From assembly GCA_009746045.1 (NCBI GenBank), contig RPFO01000027.1:3349609-3413608 (forward strand): DNA of 64,000 nt, given 5' to 3'. The notes under the pieces were generated by a model. That model did not search any database. It was given only the letters and a program-made list of their open reading frames with translations, and was not told where the DNA came from. The DNA is from Mesostigma viride. Taxonomy: Eukaryota; Streptophyta; Mesostigmatophyceae; Mesostigmatales; Mesostigmataceae. Positions within the stretch are counted from its first letter, which is position 1. Every line of letters begins with the position of its first letter. The translations under genes were made by a program, and so were the position numbers. Shown here in pieces: positions 18,119-28,800 of the stretch.

Positions 18119-18643
18119 ATGTACAACATGATGAAGACCAGTGAACTAGACGGCACGCAGCACATGGAAAGTGAAAACTCTGCGCTGGGAACGGCTTGCC
18201 AAACAGCCATGCCAGCTTTGCCCGTTCAGCCTTGTGTTTCACAAAAAACTGCTGTCGCCTCCAACTCCAGTGGTCTCTTACAGCCCGAAGAAAAGGTCTT
18301 GATGAAAGCCGATGTCACCCTCAAAGGGCTGGCATATTTTGACAACCATGGGGTTCCCCCAGATTGTGGTGCTCTTTGGTCGAGGGAACCGGGCAACATA
18401 TACGACAAGAATGCCATCAACGTTTATGTGCTGAGTGTCCACGTCGGTCTCCTCTCGGCCCGGGATGCTCGTGTGTTGTCGCCGTTGCTACATGCCGGGT
18501 GTATTACTATGGAACTCACCGGGACCACGAGCTCAATTCCATATCGTGAGCAGACTCTGCGGGCATCTTTTACCATTACCAGTGGGACCCCGCATGAGAT
18601 AGCCAGGCAGCTTCGTGCACTTACAAACTTCAGCATTTGCTAA
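18119..18643 (+). CDS. Small stand-alone HIRAN-domain protein
   Basis: 174 aa. Residues ~62-140 match the HIRAN pattern: an early GLAYFDNHG strand, the signature REP-x-N-x-YD-x-NAI (R89 to about I99), then VGLLSARDARVLSPLLHAG, as in the N-termini of HLTF/Rad5-type SNF2 proteins, where HIRAN binds single-stranded 3' DNA ends at stalled forks. No helicase or RING follows: the stop at 18641 is clear and downstream sequence is non-coding. The first ~55 residues are low complexity. It may be a real small protein, one exon of a larger gene, or a captured fragment in a transposon-rich region. The domain is seen in the sequence; the role is inferred from the family. Confidence 0.6.
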   Translation: MYNMMKTSELDGTQHMESENSALGTACQTAMPALPVQPCVSQKTAVASNSSGLLQPEEKVLMKADVTLKGLAYFDNHGVPPDCGALWSREPGNIYDKNAINVYVLSVHVGLLSARDARVLSPLLHAGCITMELTGTTSSIPYREQTLRASFTITSGTPHEIARQLRALTNFSIC

Positions 18644-18867
18644 GTCATTTGCTAGGATAGTGCATTAGCTCTAGAGATATTGTTAATCAACAAGCAAAGC
18701 GGCTTACGTGGTTTGCTTGATTAATTAGTGAATTAAGAACATAACTACGTTGGGAGCCTATGTCATACACATAGCCCTTAGAAGGGGGCATATCAAGGAG
18801 ACAGCCAGCATATGGTAAGCGGGGGCATATGGTTAGTAAAACATTTTGAGCTACAACCTGCAGGTGG
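18644..18867. other. Non-coding
   Basis: AT-rich 3' flank of the HIRAN ORF. TGGGAGCCTATGTCATACAC-type sequence with no gene seen. Confidence 0.35.
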
Positions 18868-19691
18868 GGGGGATTAATTAATTAATTAATTAAACCGCGT
18901 GCTCCCGTTGGGGAGTCACGGAGCACCGAAGTGCTTTTAATCCCTGTGTGTGCACTACAGGAGAAAGGGCAGAGACCCCCAGTCTCCTTCATGCCAAAGG
19001 CATGCCACAGCTGCAATCGGGCGCGGCTAGCTAAAAGGACAGGCTAACGATCCGGCAAACTGTGGGTGCAATAAGACCCATGTGAGCATATCATAGCAAG
19101 GAGCGTGGGCAAGTAATCTGAACATAGCCAGGGCGTAGCATGGCTGTACTAGAACTAGGCTAAGGCTATGGCTGGTTGTGTACCGTGCGTTGGCGGCACG
19201 TGACTAGGTGTGTTGGCACAGCTAGGCAAACATTCTAGGCATGGCTGCCTTAGCGACAGTGACTCCAATGGTTACAAGCTAGGGCTATTGCTATTCTAGC
19301 CCGCTGGGGGCGTCCACATCTTGTGGTTGATCATCAGGTCCCCGCCCCTCCAGTACACCTTGGGCTTCTGGGGGTCCTGCTTATGGCGGAGGTATTCCGG
19401 CCACAGGTCGCGTCGCGGCTGTTGCTGAGCGGGGGTTAGGTCGTCATCCAGCGTCCAGGTGAGGTCGTGCAACCGCTTGCGACGAGAGTGGAACCGCTGC
19501 TTATCCTCAGGGGAGATGAAGGTGAGCAGGACTGGTGGGGTGGCCGCCTTGTCCCGTGAGTGGGGAAGGCGGTGGCACCCACGCAGTTCTACCTCACCTA
19601 CCAGGCCCATGAGGGTAAGAAGCTGGTTCTTGATCTCGTCAGCAAGGGAGGTTGACGTCTCACGTGGCTTCTGGGGGATGTAAACCGCCAC
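18868..19691 (-). mobile_element. LINE-type fragment: ORF1 end plus 3' UTR with (TTAA)n tail
   Basis: Minus orientation: the (TTAA)n tail (18872-18893) and the LINE-A-like 3' end (CGTGCTCCCGTTGGGGAGTC) lie at the left, and an ORF1 fragment lies at 19296-19691. ORF2 is absent, so this is either an internally deleted copy or a non-autonomous ORF1-only derivative. Confidence 0.6.
19296..19691 (-). pseudogene. LINE ORF1 fragment (RNA-binding protein C-terminus)
   Basis: 131 codons, open. Pattern of an L1-type ORF1 C-terminus: a predicted amphipathic start, GCHRLPHSR, PVLLTFISPEDKQRF, an Arg-rich SRRKRL, then LDDDLTPAQQQPRRDLWPEYLRHK and a final KVYWRGGDLMINHKMW, close to the L1 'DLTPE-R-LWP-K…' motif. 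It would coat LINE RNA in the RNP. The ATG lies at the upstream edge near another tail, so the true N-terminus is probably missing. It aligns with 6800-7123. Confidence 0.65.
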
Positions 19692-20100
19692 CTTCTATTA
19701 ATTAATTAATCAATTAGAGTCGTGCTCCCATTGCACACCTACTATTAATTAATTAATTAATTAATTAATTAATTAATTAGACTCGTGCTCCCGTTGGGGA
19801 GTCACGGAGCATTAACCCCGATGCATGGATGGATGGGTGCAAACACCTACTATGGTTGCTTGATTACATGTCAAGGAGACAAACATGTGTTTAATTTATT
19901 AGTTGTCTTGCTTAATTAAGTTAATGAATTTTTTTAAACATTAAGTGAGACAACTATTAAACTTGTGCCATGCTCCCGTTGGAGAGTCACGGAGCATTAA
20001 CCCCGATGCATGGATGGATGGATGACCCCGATGGATTAATTAATTAATTAATTAATTAATTAATTAATTAATTAATTAATTAATTAATTAATTAATTACC
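19692..20100 (-). repeat. Stack of LINE-A 3' ends and long (TTAA)n tracts
   Basis: At least three tails: ~19696-19730, 19742-19860 and 19968-20098. The second and third pair a (TTAA)n tract with GTGCTCCCGTTGG-GAGTCACGGAGCATTAACCCCGATGCATGGATGG, the reverse complement of the LINE-A terminus at 58497-58560. 20033-20098 is pure (TTAA)n. Confidence 0.7.
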
Positions 20101-20217
20101 TGCACTAACGGAGTGATATCCTCCAAAGACATGCCACAAACTGGGCCCTTTCATGGCTAATACTACCACCCTCTACAGCAGGTATGGAAGCTTGCTGAAC
20201 GGTGCACTAATAAACTC

Positions 20218-20585
20218 GTGAAATGTAATGGATGGAAGACGTATTCCGCTGCAAACAACACGCAAAAACGTGGAACTGGCTCGATCACGACCTTTCCGGA
20301 TTCTGCTGGCCGGGACCCTCATATCTCACACATGCTAATGCTATACAGGCATATAGGCCGCCATATCCGCATCATGCATGCATCTGCCATGATTACCAGA
20401 TTGATGTTCCGTGAATAGATGATGGCCTATAATAAACGCATCCGCAAGCCCAGGAAATGGTGCAGCTGATGTCCCGTAACAAACTGGATGCTCGGGCTGG
20501 CGCAGACTGCCCGGCCATAATAAGGAGAAAATCGAAAGACGATACGCTATGGCCCATCTGGCACTGACGACCAAGAAGGCAGTAT
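20218..20585. repeat. Dispersed repeat, inverted relative to 50810-51118
   Basis: Shares CTCGGGCTGGCGCAGACTGC, the CCCGGCCAT-ATAAG-AGAAAATCGAAA region, GGACGACCAAGAA-GCAGTA and GATCACGACCTTTCCGG-TTCTGCTGG with the reverse complement of 50810-51118. Diverged and ~300 bp long. On the minus strand both copies can be read as similar peptides (WPGSLRQPEHPV…), so a decayed coding element is possible. Confidence 0.6.
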
Positions 20586-20955
20586 TTGTTGCGTCCAAGC
20601 CTATTTAATTAGGTTCCTTTAGTGGACAGTTCGGCGCAACAATGTTAAATAGCCGTAGTCTCATTGTTCGGCTATTTAGGCATATTCGTACAACCGGTTC
20701 ATACGGCGTTGTACTTGCAATTCAGTGGTATTGTAGTACTTTCGGTACTTTGGTTTATCTGTAGGTGCGCAGCATATCAATGTGCGTGGACCTAGTATAA
20801 GTCGTTTTGGGTCGTACGGGGCAATTCGTATGAACCGGCTGTACGAATATGCCTAAATAGCCGAACAATGAGACTACGGCTATTTAACATTGTTGCGCCG
20901 AACTGTCCACTAAAGGAACCTAATTAAATAGGTTAAATAGGCTTGGACGCAACAA
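20586..20955. mobile_element. MITE with ~120 bp terminal inverted repeats
   Basis: The left arm (20586-20705) and right arm (20827-20955) are inverted repeats starting TTGTTGCGTCCAAGCC. The right arm has a 9 bp duplication (CTATTTAAC-like). The ~120 bp centre is unique and no ORF is present. No clear target duplication was seen. Confidence 0.75.
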
Positions 20956-21410
20956 CTCTGCTGCTGGACGCCAACGCCACGCTACCACCGGGTACTGGCC
21001 CGGATGTCAGCACACCCCCAACGGTACGGTCGATCTCCAATGCCAACACTGAACTTTTTGCTGCCGCGCGCCGCAGGGCCGCCACCCGTGGACTTTTCGT
21101 GATAGACTCGGCATGGACATGTGCTACACTAGACGTGACGGGCTCACACCCGGGCAGCCTACTGGTTTGTCTGTAATATGGAGGCAGATGGTGCGCAAGG
21201 ATAGATGGCAAGTAGTGATGAAGGAGACCACCACCCCCAAGCCTGTGGGGGCTCCGCGTGTGACCGCGTATGGCACTCATAGCGATTCGGGCCGCGGTGC
21301 CCACACCCTGTAACTAGGACCTAGATAGATAGCTTACACCATCCATTCCATCCCATGTTCCCCTCCCACTGAGGACTTATGCTCACGTGACGCAGTCACG
21401 TGTCTATTAT
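20956..21410 (+). pseudogene. LINE-B with large internal deletion (endonuclease joined to tail)
   Basis: Starts inside the APE endonuclease (LLLDANATLP, the catalytic D-x-N box), runs to about 21100, then joins directly to the ORF2 C-terminal tail (SVIWRQMVRKDRW…RGAHT) ending near 21313, followed by the LINE-B 3' end with the CACGTGACGCAGTCACGTG hairpin (~21385-21403). All of RT is missing. Confidence 0.7.
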
Positions 21411-21945
21411 AATGTGTCTATTATTATAATGTGTCTATTACAATGTGCAAAGTTTCAGCTTCAACTGAGTTCATTTGGTGTCATTATACACTCCCGGCCA
21501 GTTAGGCTCGAAACACACGCCCTGATCAAGCATGCTGTTTCCGGCCCCACCGTCTAGGTCATCTAGTCGCTCTACACGTAAGCCAGCCATAATAGTTTCA
21601 ATGCACAAGGCTACACATTTCCATCACCATTCATCTTCATCATCATGAACGAATTGAACACGCGGACAAGATACCGGCAGGCTCGAGCTACCATGGTCCG
21701 GATTCTCCCGATTTCTGGCCTGCGCTGGTTGTCTCCTTGATATATGCGTATGTGTGATGAAACCCTTGGAAAACCATCAAAAACTGCATTTGGGGGGGGG
21801 GGGGTGTTATGCTAGCATTGGTCACCAGTTTGTCATCCAACCAGCCTGAAACTTTGTGGCCATGCTATTTGGCATGTGTTTGAAACTGATGTGCAAAGTT
21901 CCAGCTTCAACTGAGTTCATTTGGTGTCATTATATATGCATACAT
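21411..21945. repeat. Dispersed repeat copies, inverted relative to 15822-16150
   Basis: TTCAGCTTCAACTGAGTTCA-TTTGGTGTCATTATA occurs at ~21449-21484 and ~21902-21936. Between them are GAAAACCATCAAAAACTGCA, a G-run and the CATCCAACCAGCCTGAAACT block. A short TGTGTCTATTA repeat (21408-21440) abuts the LINE tail. Confidence 0.6.
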
Positions 21946-22394
21946 GCCAGAAAGTGCTGAAAATACGGTATTTTATGCTAACAAATGTCACCATGTTACC
22001 ATGCTACCGACTCCCAAAATTTTTTTTTACCACAATCTGATTAGGGACCTTGGTGCCAAATTTGAGGTCAAAATGCCCGTTATTCTGGCATCATGTTTTA
22101 TACCCGTGGACTTGGCATGTTGTAACTCGTTTGGCGACGAAAAAATGCGAAAAAAACTCGTTTGGCGACGAAAACTTACATGCGATGTCGACGTTGGGAG
22201 GCGTGTGCTGGTTGTAATGATCGTCGTTGTGGTACGCGTAATCGTCGCGAGCGTGAACGCTGTCCGTTGGCTGGTTGTTGTTGGCCATCGCTAACAAGTT
22301 GCTGGTGGGGACAGAGTTTGGGTGTCTGAGTGAGCGCTGAAGGATTGGTGGTAGGTTGGGTGTGTTTCCTGGATTTGAGTGTCATGTGAGGGGA
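21946..22394. other. Non-coding flank of the LTR element
   Basis: A 20 bp direct repeat ACTCGTTTGGCGACGAAAA at about 22124 and 22156. No gene is seen. Confidence 0.35.
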
Positions 22395-22399
22395 GTGTG
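22395..22399. repeat. Target-site duplication GTGTG (left) of the outer LTR element
   Basis: GTGTG precedes the 5' LTR and recurs at 44893-44897 right after the 3' LTR. Confidence 0.85.
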
Positions 22400-23026
22400 T
22401 GTTACGGCGCGTAACAAACTGTGTTACTACGGCCGTAAATTCAGGCCTTACGTTATTGGTGGCCTCAGCTATTCCGGAACAGTCCGTGGTTACGACTGTT
22501 GTCCTTCCTACGTTTACGTGTGGTTAGGACCCTTTTTATTAGTCGGTCCAGTTACGTATCAATTGTTCAGTGCTGTGGGCCGGTGCAGTCGCGCCGCGCT
22601 GCGTACTTTATGGCCTGGACCGTTGGCGCTCTGTGTGTTCTGGACCAGCGCCCTCTCTACGGGGCAATAGAATGTTGTCCTGCATAGATCTACCCTGTCC
22701 GTGATCGTACGGGCGAGGGCCATGTGTGGCCCGAGCACGCACGAGGTTGTCGGCCAATTTAGGTGTTGCAATTTCCTTGTGTTGAGAGTTCGACCTTTGA
22801 TATGGCTTGTTATAGCTAGTCGAACCATGGATGTACGTTATTGCCAGTAATGTCTAAGTAAATGTGTCAATTGCTTAGTATGGAAACAATTATCGGAAAG
22901 CATTAGAGTCGGGAGTTCAACGATCTTTCAAAATGCAGAACAGGGTTCCTTCTTCTACCGGGTTAGTTAGTCTAGGACAGGTTAGATCCTGGGATCGAGG
23001 TAGAGTAGAAGAACCGGGTCGTAACA
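22400..23026 (+). repeat. 5' LTR of the outer element
   Basis: 627 bp, TGTTACG…CGTAACA, with inverted ends. A candidate primer-binding site starts TGGTAATCGAGG at 23028. A small ORF starts inside the LTR at 22933. Confidence 0.9.
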
Positions 23027-23169
23027 ATGGTAATCGAGGAGTTAGTTTAGGGAACCCCGACAAAGCTCTCCATAACAATCTATACACGGCGTTGGCACCC
23101 CGCGACCTAGACGGCGCTGCCTGCAATGATGACGACAATTTAACAGGTAATGGTCGAGTCGCCTGTTAG
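22933..23169 (+). CDS. Leader ORF that starts inside the 5' LTR (outer element)
   Basis: 78 aa. It begins with ATG in the last 94 bp of the LTR and runs through the primer-binding site into the leader. Composition: Arg/Gly-rich start (SLGQVRSWDRGRVEEPGRNN), acidic end …GNGRVAC. The inner element has a comparable ORF (31847-32149) in the same position, with SLGSIRPIRGRGGGR and a …GNGRVAF end. Conservation of place, Arg/Gly character and the GNGRVA end in two diverged elements argues for function. The family is unknown. A nucleic-acid-binding leader protein, or an N-terminal extension joined to Gag by splicing, are possibilities. Confidence 0.45.
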   Translation: MQNRVPSSTGLVSLGQVRSWDRGRVEEPGRNNGNRGVSLGNPDKALHNNLYTALAPRDLDGAACNDDDNLTGNGRVAC

Positions 23170-23506
23170 ACGCCTAGATACCGTGCTGCCTGCAGTCCAG
23201 GACACCTTCTAGACGAAGTTAGACTTGATCGCCGCGGCCGGGCTGTGTGCATAGATAGATATATTACCTATTCTGTCCTTAGATCCTACGCATTTTGCAT
23301 AATTAGGGTTGCTGTTTCAGTTCCGGCACCAGTAGGGTTGCTGGTCCGGTGTTGGCCTACTTATCATCGGTTTGCTGGGTGCTGTCTTGGCACATGTAGT
23401 GGGACGATTAGCGTCCTTGTTTTCTACACCTTTTGTACCTGGCTGCGATTCTTTATCCTATTAATGTATGAATGCTAACTGGAATGTATCTTCATTAAAT
23501 TCTACT
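23170..23506. other. Leader region, non-coding
   Basis: Contains GGACGATTAGCGTCC (~23401), and the inner element's leader has a similar GACGATTAGCGTCTGG (~32295), a small hairpin shared by both leaders. No gene is seen. Confidence 0.4.
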
Positions 23507-24064
23507 ATACATTTCTTGTTTTTGGTCCATTGGAGTTCCTTCCCACCAAGAGAAACATTTATTTTACATTTTTGTGTGCTAGGCTTTATACGGACAGCCT
23601 ATACCACACCTTCAAACTCAGTGCACATCATTATCAAGTTGGTTATTGTAGCACCATGCTGGGGGCCCAGCATACTCGAACACAAGGTGTTGCCCCTCGT
23701 AGCAGCGTGGGTGGGTGGGTGGGAGCTGAAAAGAGGCCTCCCTACGTCCCCTACACCACTCTAAGTACTGACTATCATTCACATTGCGCCACGCAGGCCT
23801 GCCGGCTGGCGCAGGTACAAGGTGTACTGACTGCCAATCACAGTTGCGCCACGCCTGGCGGCTGGCGCAGGTAACAAGGTCTAGTGACGTACGTTAGAAG
23901 CTACCTAGGCCTGCACTCCGGAACCACACTCAGCCTAGTAGGCACAAAAAGGGCCGGCCGGTGCAGTACCCTCGTGACAAGCGCTAGTCTTACGCTACCT
24001 ACGGCAGGTCGGTCCCCTTTGAGCCCGTCCACGCGTCATATATAAAATGAGCGAAGCTCAGCAA
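23507..24064. repeat. Direct-repeat unit 1 (segments X and Y)
   Basis: X1 23507-23696 recurs as X2 24065-24254. Y1 23725-24064 recurs as Y2 25280-25616 (3 bp shorter). Y ends TATATAAAATGAGCGAAGCTC, a TATA-box-like signal followed closely by ATG. Apparent order is X-Y-X-Z-Y. Confidence 0.8.
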
Positions 24065-25616
24065 ATACATTTCTTGTTTTTGGTCCATTGGAGTTCCTTC
24101 CCACCAAGAGAAACATTTATTTTACATTTTTGTGTGCTAGGCTTTATACGGACAGCCTATACCACACCTTCAAACTCAGTGCACATCATTATCAAGTTGG
24201 TTATTGTAGCACCATGCTGGGGGCCCAGCATACTCGAACACAAGGTGTTGCCCCCACACCTCCTTCCTGGCCACCAAGGCTGTCGCCAACCTTGGTGCCG
24301 ATTTTCTTTCCGCCCATGGCCCCCCTCCTGCACGCTGCCACGGCTGTACTGCCGCCCCCGTGTGGCCGCTACGGTTTCCCGGCGGACGCAGGGCGGCACC
24401 CATGTCGTTCCCCCCGTTAGGGGGGCGGTTTCCAGCGGCTGCTCATTAGGCCTTACGCCCCCGGACCGTCTCTCACAAGCCCAGGACCCATCACCAGCCC
24501 CACCCCCGAGGCTGGGATTTCCCGGCATTGAAACCTTTGTGGCGATAGGCCCTCTACCCTACCAAGGCCTTGGCTTGGAAACTGCTTAGCCAAGGCCCTG
24601 ACCAGGGCTTGTGTTGTTGTAGGAAATTTTTTATGGCATAGATATGCCCCCCTGGCTGAACCGAACTCTTTATCGCTTTTCCTATAATGCATCATACAGG
24701 ATAAAAACAAGGCGATAAAACAGCAAGAATTTCAGCCCCGCCAGGCGAACATTCTTTGCTGAAAAACTGGGCAATGATGAAGAGCGCGCTCCTCCCACCA
24801 AGATTCGCTCCAGCCCCGCATCCTCCCCGAAACTCCCGTCTGGCCACAGGCCGAAAGATCGGGTCCGCTGTCAGGCTCCTGGCAGTTATGGGCTACCCTG
24901 GCACCCCGCGCTAGCCATCTCCACTTTTAAGGCAGATTCGCCTCCACCTGTGATTCTTTCCACCATAGCCGCTGGCCCTGGCCTGTATGGCTCCTTCCCT
25001 GACGTTGTCCGACTAAAATCGCAGCTTCCCCAGTGTCAGGAAGCCGCTTGCCGCACCCAGGGGTAGAGGGGAATCGTCAGTGGGCCCAGCGCCGGAAATC
25101 ACACCATTTTACTCAAAACGTAGAGCCCCCCACCCAACAACCATTACCGTGGCCTGTAACGGTGGGTGGCGAACATAAAGACCTTTATTCCAGGCCTCTC
25201 CACGCCCGGAGAGGCCGATAGCATCGTCTTACATTCAGCGCAGCCGCCATAGCGGCCAGCCGACCTTGCCAGCAAATCTGCTGAAAAGAGGCCTCCCTAC
25301 GTCCCCTACACCACTCTAAGTACTGACTATCATTCACATTGCGCCACGCAGGCCTGCCGGCTGGCGCAGGTACAAGGTGTACTGACTGCCAATCACAGTT
25401 GCGCCACGCCTGGCGGCTGGCGCAGGTAACAAGGTCTAGTGACGTACGTTAGAAGCTACCTAGGCCTGCACTCCGGAACCACACTCAGCCTAGGCACAAA
25501 AAGGGCCGGCCGGTGCAGTACCCTCGTGACAAGCGCTAGTCTTACGCTACCTACGGCAGGTCGGTCCCCTTTGAGCCCGTCCACGCGTCATATATAAAAT
25601 GAGCGAAGCTCAGCAA
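24065..25616. repeat. Direct-repeat unit 2 with ~1 kb extra sequence (X-Z-Y)
   Basis: X2 (24065-24254), then Z (24255-25279), absent from unit 1, then Y2 (25280-25616). Either Z was inserted in unit 2 or lost from unit 1. Z holds no supported gene; short open frames on both strands only. Confidence 0.7.
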
Positions 25617-26692
25617 GTCTATCATACACGACCCCAAGTTGAGACCCCTCGTGGGGTTCGTCAGTCATCTTCTACCCCTACCGAATGAAGGATTATGATT
25701 ATTTACATCAATGTTGTCAGCCTTGCTTGATAGCTCTGTCTTATGTTCCCGGCTTGTGGAACACACTTTTCTCACTCTGGTACAGATAAAGGATTACATT
25801 CCTATCTTTAGCCACCTCTTATTCATACATTCCCGTACGCCCCGCGTTTGGGTTTGTGCCTATATGCTCGTCAGCTCTTGGCAAGCATCTTAGATGCTTT
25901 GTGGGGGGGGGAGGAAAGGAAATTAAAATTTTCCCCTACACTCAATGAAATCTCGACGCCTCCTCCACCTCATGTGCCTCCTATGCGTTCATTAGGAGTA
26001 AAGTCGGTCAGCACGCAGTGCTAGTACTTGTATACCTTGCCTAGGAATAGATTCGGCTAGTCGCCGATGCTAGAACGTTGTTCTTCGCCTTCCACTCAGT
26101 TTTACGCTTGGATGTATGTGCCTACGTTTAGACCCCTGTGGTTTGTGTTGTACCCCACAGCAGGAGTTCCTCGGCTACGGCGTTGGTCATCGACGACCAT
26201 TCGGGCGCCATCTTTCAACGACTCCCATATCAGTGGTGCGTCCTGCGTTATATACCATGGTTTTTATTTTCTGACGCTTTTGTTAGTTGCTTCTTCCTTT
26301 CTTTTATCGCGTCTGTCATGGTCCTTTTCTAGGGGAACCTCTTGCAGTTCCCAGATTTGCCTCCCTAGGTAGTATAAACCTGGTGCTACTATTATTATTA
26401 TTATCATCATCATTATTACTATTACTAGAGACGGATTCCCTACCTACCTGTAGTTGTGGTTGGGTTGTGATACGTCCTCCTGCCCATCCCCCGACTACCC
26501 TCGCCCTGCCTAGTAAGGTAGCGTCTACCCTTGCAATGCCTCCCCACTCTACCACCCGTGGCATGTTTCCCCAACCAGTATCCTACGTCTACTACTCGTA
26601 TCCCAGATAGCGTCCTTGTATTGACTTTGGTTCTTTTACCCTTAATTCCTACTACCTTGTTTAAGGAAAAGTAAAATAGCACCTTCTCTACA
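25617..26692. other. Degraded retrotransposon sequence, no intact gene
   Basis: Contains a purine tract (GTGGGGGGGGGAGGAAAGG, ~25902-25920) like those in pol of the inner element, and a (TTA/TCA)n patch (~26388-26425). Open frames are short and unconvincing. Confidence 0.4.
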
Positions 26693-28205
26693 AATGGTCT
26701 CTCAATCTTCCCCTGGTCGCGTTTTACCCGCTATCAATCATCGTGCTAGTGCTAGTGGTAGTGACCCTACTAGTACACATCTTCCTTCTACCCATGTTTA
26801 TGCTACCCCTGTTGGTAATAAGCCGTAAGCGTGAGTCCATGGATACCTTACCCCACAGGCAGTGATGTCTAGGCTTCCTACCGAGTCTCCCTTGACCCCT
26901 GCGTACCACTTAGGTAATCGTACGCCTATGGATGCACCCCTACGCCTATTGGTGCACCACTACCTATGAAGTACGTCAGCATGCTAGGTTAGCTAGTGCT
27001 GCACACGGGCAGCTCCCTCCTACGTCTACTAACCCTGCCCCAGCTTCTGTTGCTGCTCCTACCCTGTTGGGTGTGGCACCTACAAGTAAATGGTCGTACG
27101 CATGCTCCTATATAGGTCCTTCTGGTAGACCTACTGCCGTCCCCATGCGTCCTCCTGCCCTTTTGCGCAGCCTACCATTGCCTATGAAACCTGATCGGTC
27201 TTCCCCTACCCCTGCCTTCAATGTACAAGGTAACCCTACTGATACCCCTAAGGTTAGGGCTGCCCAGCAACGGGCCAGTGAGCCAATACGTCCTCCCCCT
27301 GTCACTATACCGTAGTGGCCCCAATATCTGTACGCGTAATTATCGTACGAATACTTTTAGGAATTTTTGTTACGTGTACGAGAACTTTTGGGAATTATTT
27401 TTACTGTACGTACGTATAATGTCAGGGTATATTCAAGGGTGCGCGAGTAGTAGGTAGTTCAGTTCAGTTTGACTGAACTGCATGTAGGTACTAGGTAGTA
27501 GCCATTTAGCTAACTGAATGCCAGCGGGCGGGTATATTGTGATGGTGTATGGGATAAATAAAAAATGCACAGTTTACCTCTGAGTCATGTCTCAACGCAG
27601 ATCAAACGAAGTTTGCGCGCGAAAACTCCCTCCGGGCGCCGCGCCACGGGTAGCTAGGCTTTAAGGTCTGCGCCGCGCTGCGCTGGTGGTACCTAATTTT
27701 GAGGTGTACGAGGCCCGGAAGAGGGTTTTTTTGGGCCTGTACGAGGTCGATTCGTACATAATTACGCGTACAGATATTGGGACCACTACGGTACTTCTAC
27801 CCTTCCTGCAACCCCTGCCTCTGGTGCTGTACCCCCAAGACGTTCTTTCCTAGCTCCTTTTGGCCCTTCTGGTCACCCTTTTGCCCTACCCTTGCGCCCA
27901 CCTCAACTTGGGATTATCCTATCGCTGCCTATGAAAATTTTCAGGTTTTTCAGATGCCCTCTCGCGTAGCAAATTTAGAAGTTAATCAAGATTTTAGCAC
28001 TATGCTATTGGATGATAGAACTATGTTCATTTGGCATATTCTTCGCTTAGGGAAGGTTATCAATGTGTCTACCATTTATTATGGTTATCAGCCTGAGGGC
28101 TTGGTTCAGGCTAAGCCCCTACCTACAACCTACCCTATCTATGCCCAACCTTGGTTTCTTCCACGCTTTGTGTCAGTAGAAGAAAGTGGTCCTATGGCTA
28201 TATAG
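26693..28205 (+). pseudogene. Decayed gag-like sequence interrupted by a MITE
   Basis: A low-complexity Pro/Thr/Ser N-terminus starts at ATG 26693 and shares GPSGRP-AVP-RPP with both other gag copies. After the MITE (27310-27791) it continues with YEN/AAYE, RVANLEVNQDFSTM (close to RVADLEVNSDFSTM in the inner gag) and QPEGLVQAKPLP. Several stops and frameshifts. This is a third gag copy in the same element, so the outer element's interior is itself composite. Confidence 0.6.
27310..27791. mobile_element. MITE with ~40 bp terminal inverted repeats, TA target duplication
   Basis: Ends CCGTAGTGGCCCCAATATCT… and …AGATATTGGGACCACTACGG, inverted repeats of ~40 bp with few mismatches. TA flanks both ends (27308-27309, 27792-27793), consistent with a mariner-type target. 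It splits the gag-like relic. No transposase ORF. Confidence 0.75.
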
Positions 28206-28800
28206 CTACGATCCCTCCCACCTTCCCGAGCTTAACCATCCCTACATGTATTCGTTATATACCCAAGCCAGATTATAAGGCTATACCCCTTAGTTTGTGC
28301 GTACTCACCTTCATTGTGTGGCTGTTTTTACTCACTAGCCTTCATAACTTTACCCTTTCTCCTACCTCATAAGCAGTTGGATCTCGGTGTTGTAGATCTT
28401 GCTGCCCTTGATTTTTCCCCCACCATCCTGTTTGACAACTCTTATGTCACGTGATTCTCCTCATGTGGTTTTTCCTCCCCACTCTTATACAAGGATTTTC
28501 CTTGTTGATGTGAGAGGGGAGGGGGCACAATAGATAGTTACCTGAATGCAAACCCCTATAACATTAGAACCCCTATAACATTTGGTTCCTTGTCCATTAC
28601 GGTTACAAAGAAAGAGTAAATTATTATTTCCTACTCAGTGGAGTGGTTGCATGTAACTTTTCTGCTTTATGATTTCTTACCCATTTTGGTGGTTGAGTGT
28701 TTTCTTTTGTGACTACCTTTGTTGTTTTCTTTTACTTACTTTTTAAGGCATCTTCCTACTTTCATGTACCTTGTTCATAACTTTACCTTATTTTTCCATA
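28206..28800. other. Leader-like spacer before the outer gag
   Basis: Includes a G-rich purine tract (GAGAGGGGAGGGGGCAC, ~28512). Non-coding T-rich sequence. The 3' end resembles the inner element's pre-gag spacer. Confidence 0.4.

Noticed and set aside
24047-24589. 180-codon ORF MSEAQQIHFLF…
   Set aside because: Crosses the boundary between repeat segments Y and X and into Z; not conserved at the equivalent Y2 junction.
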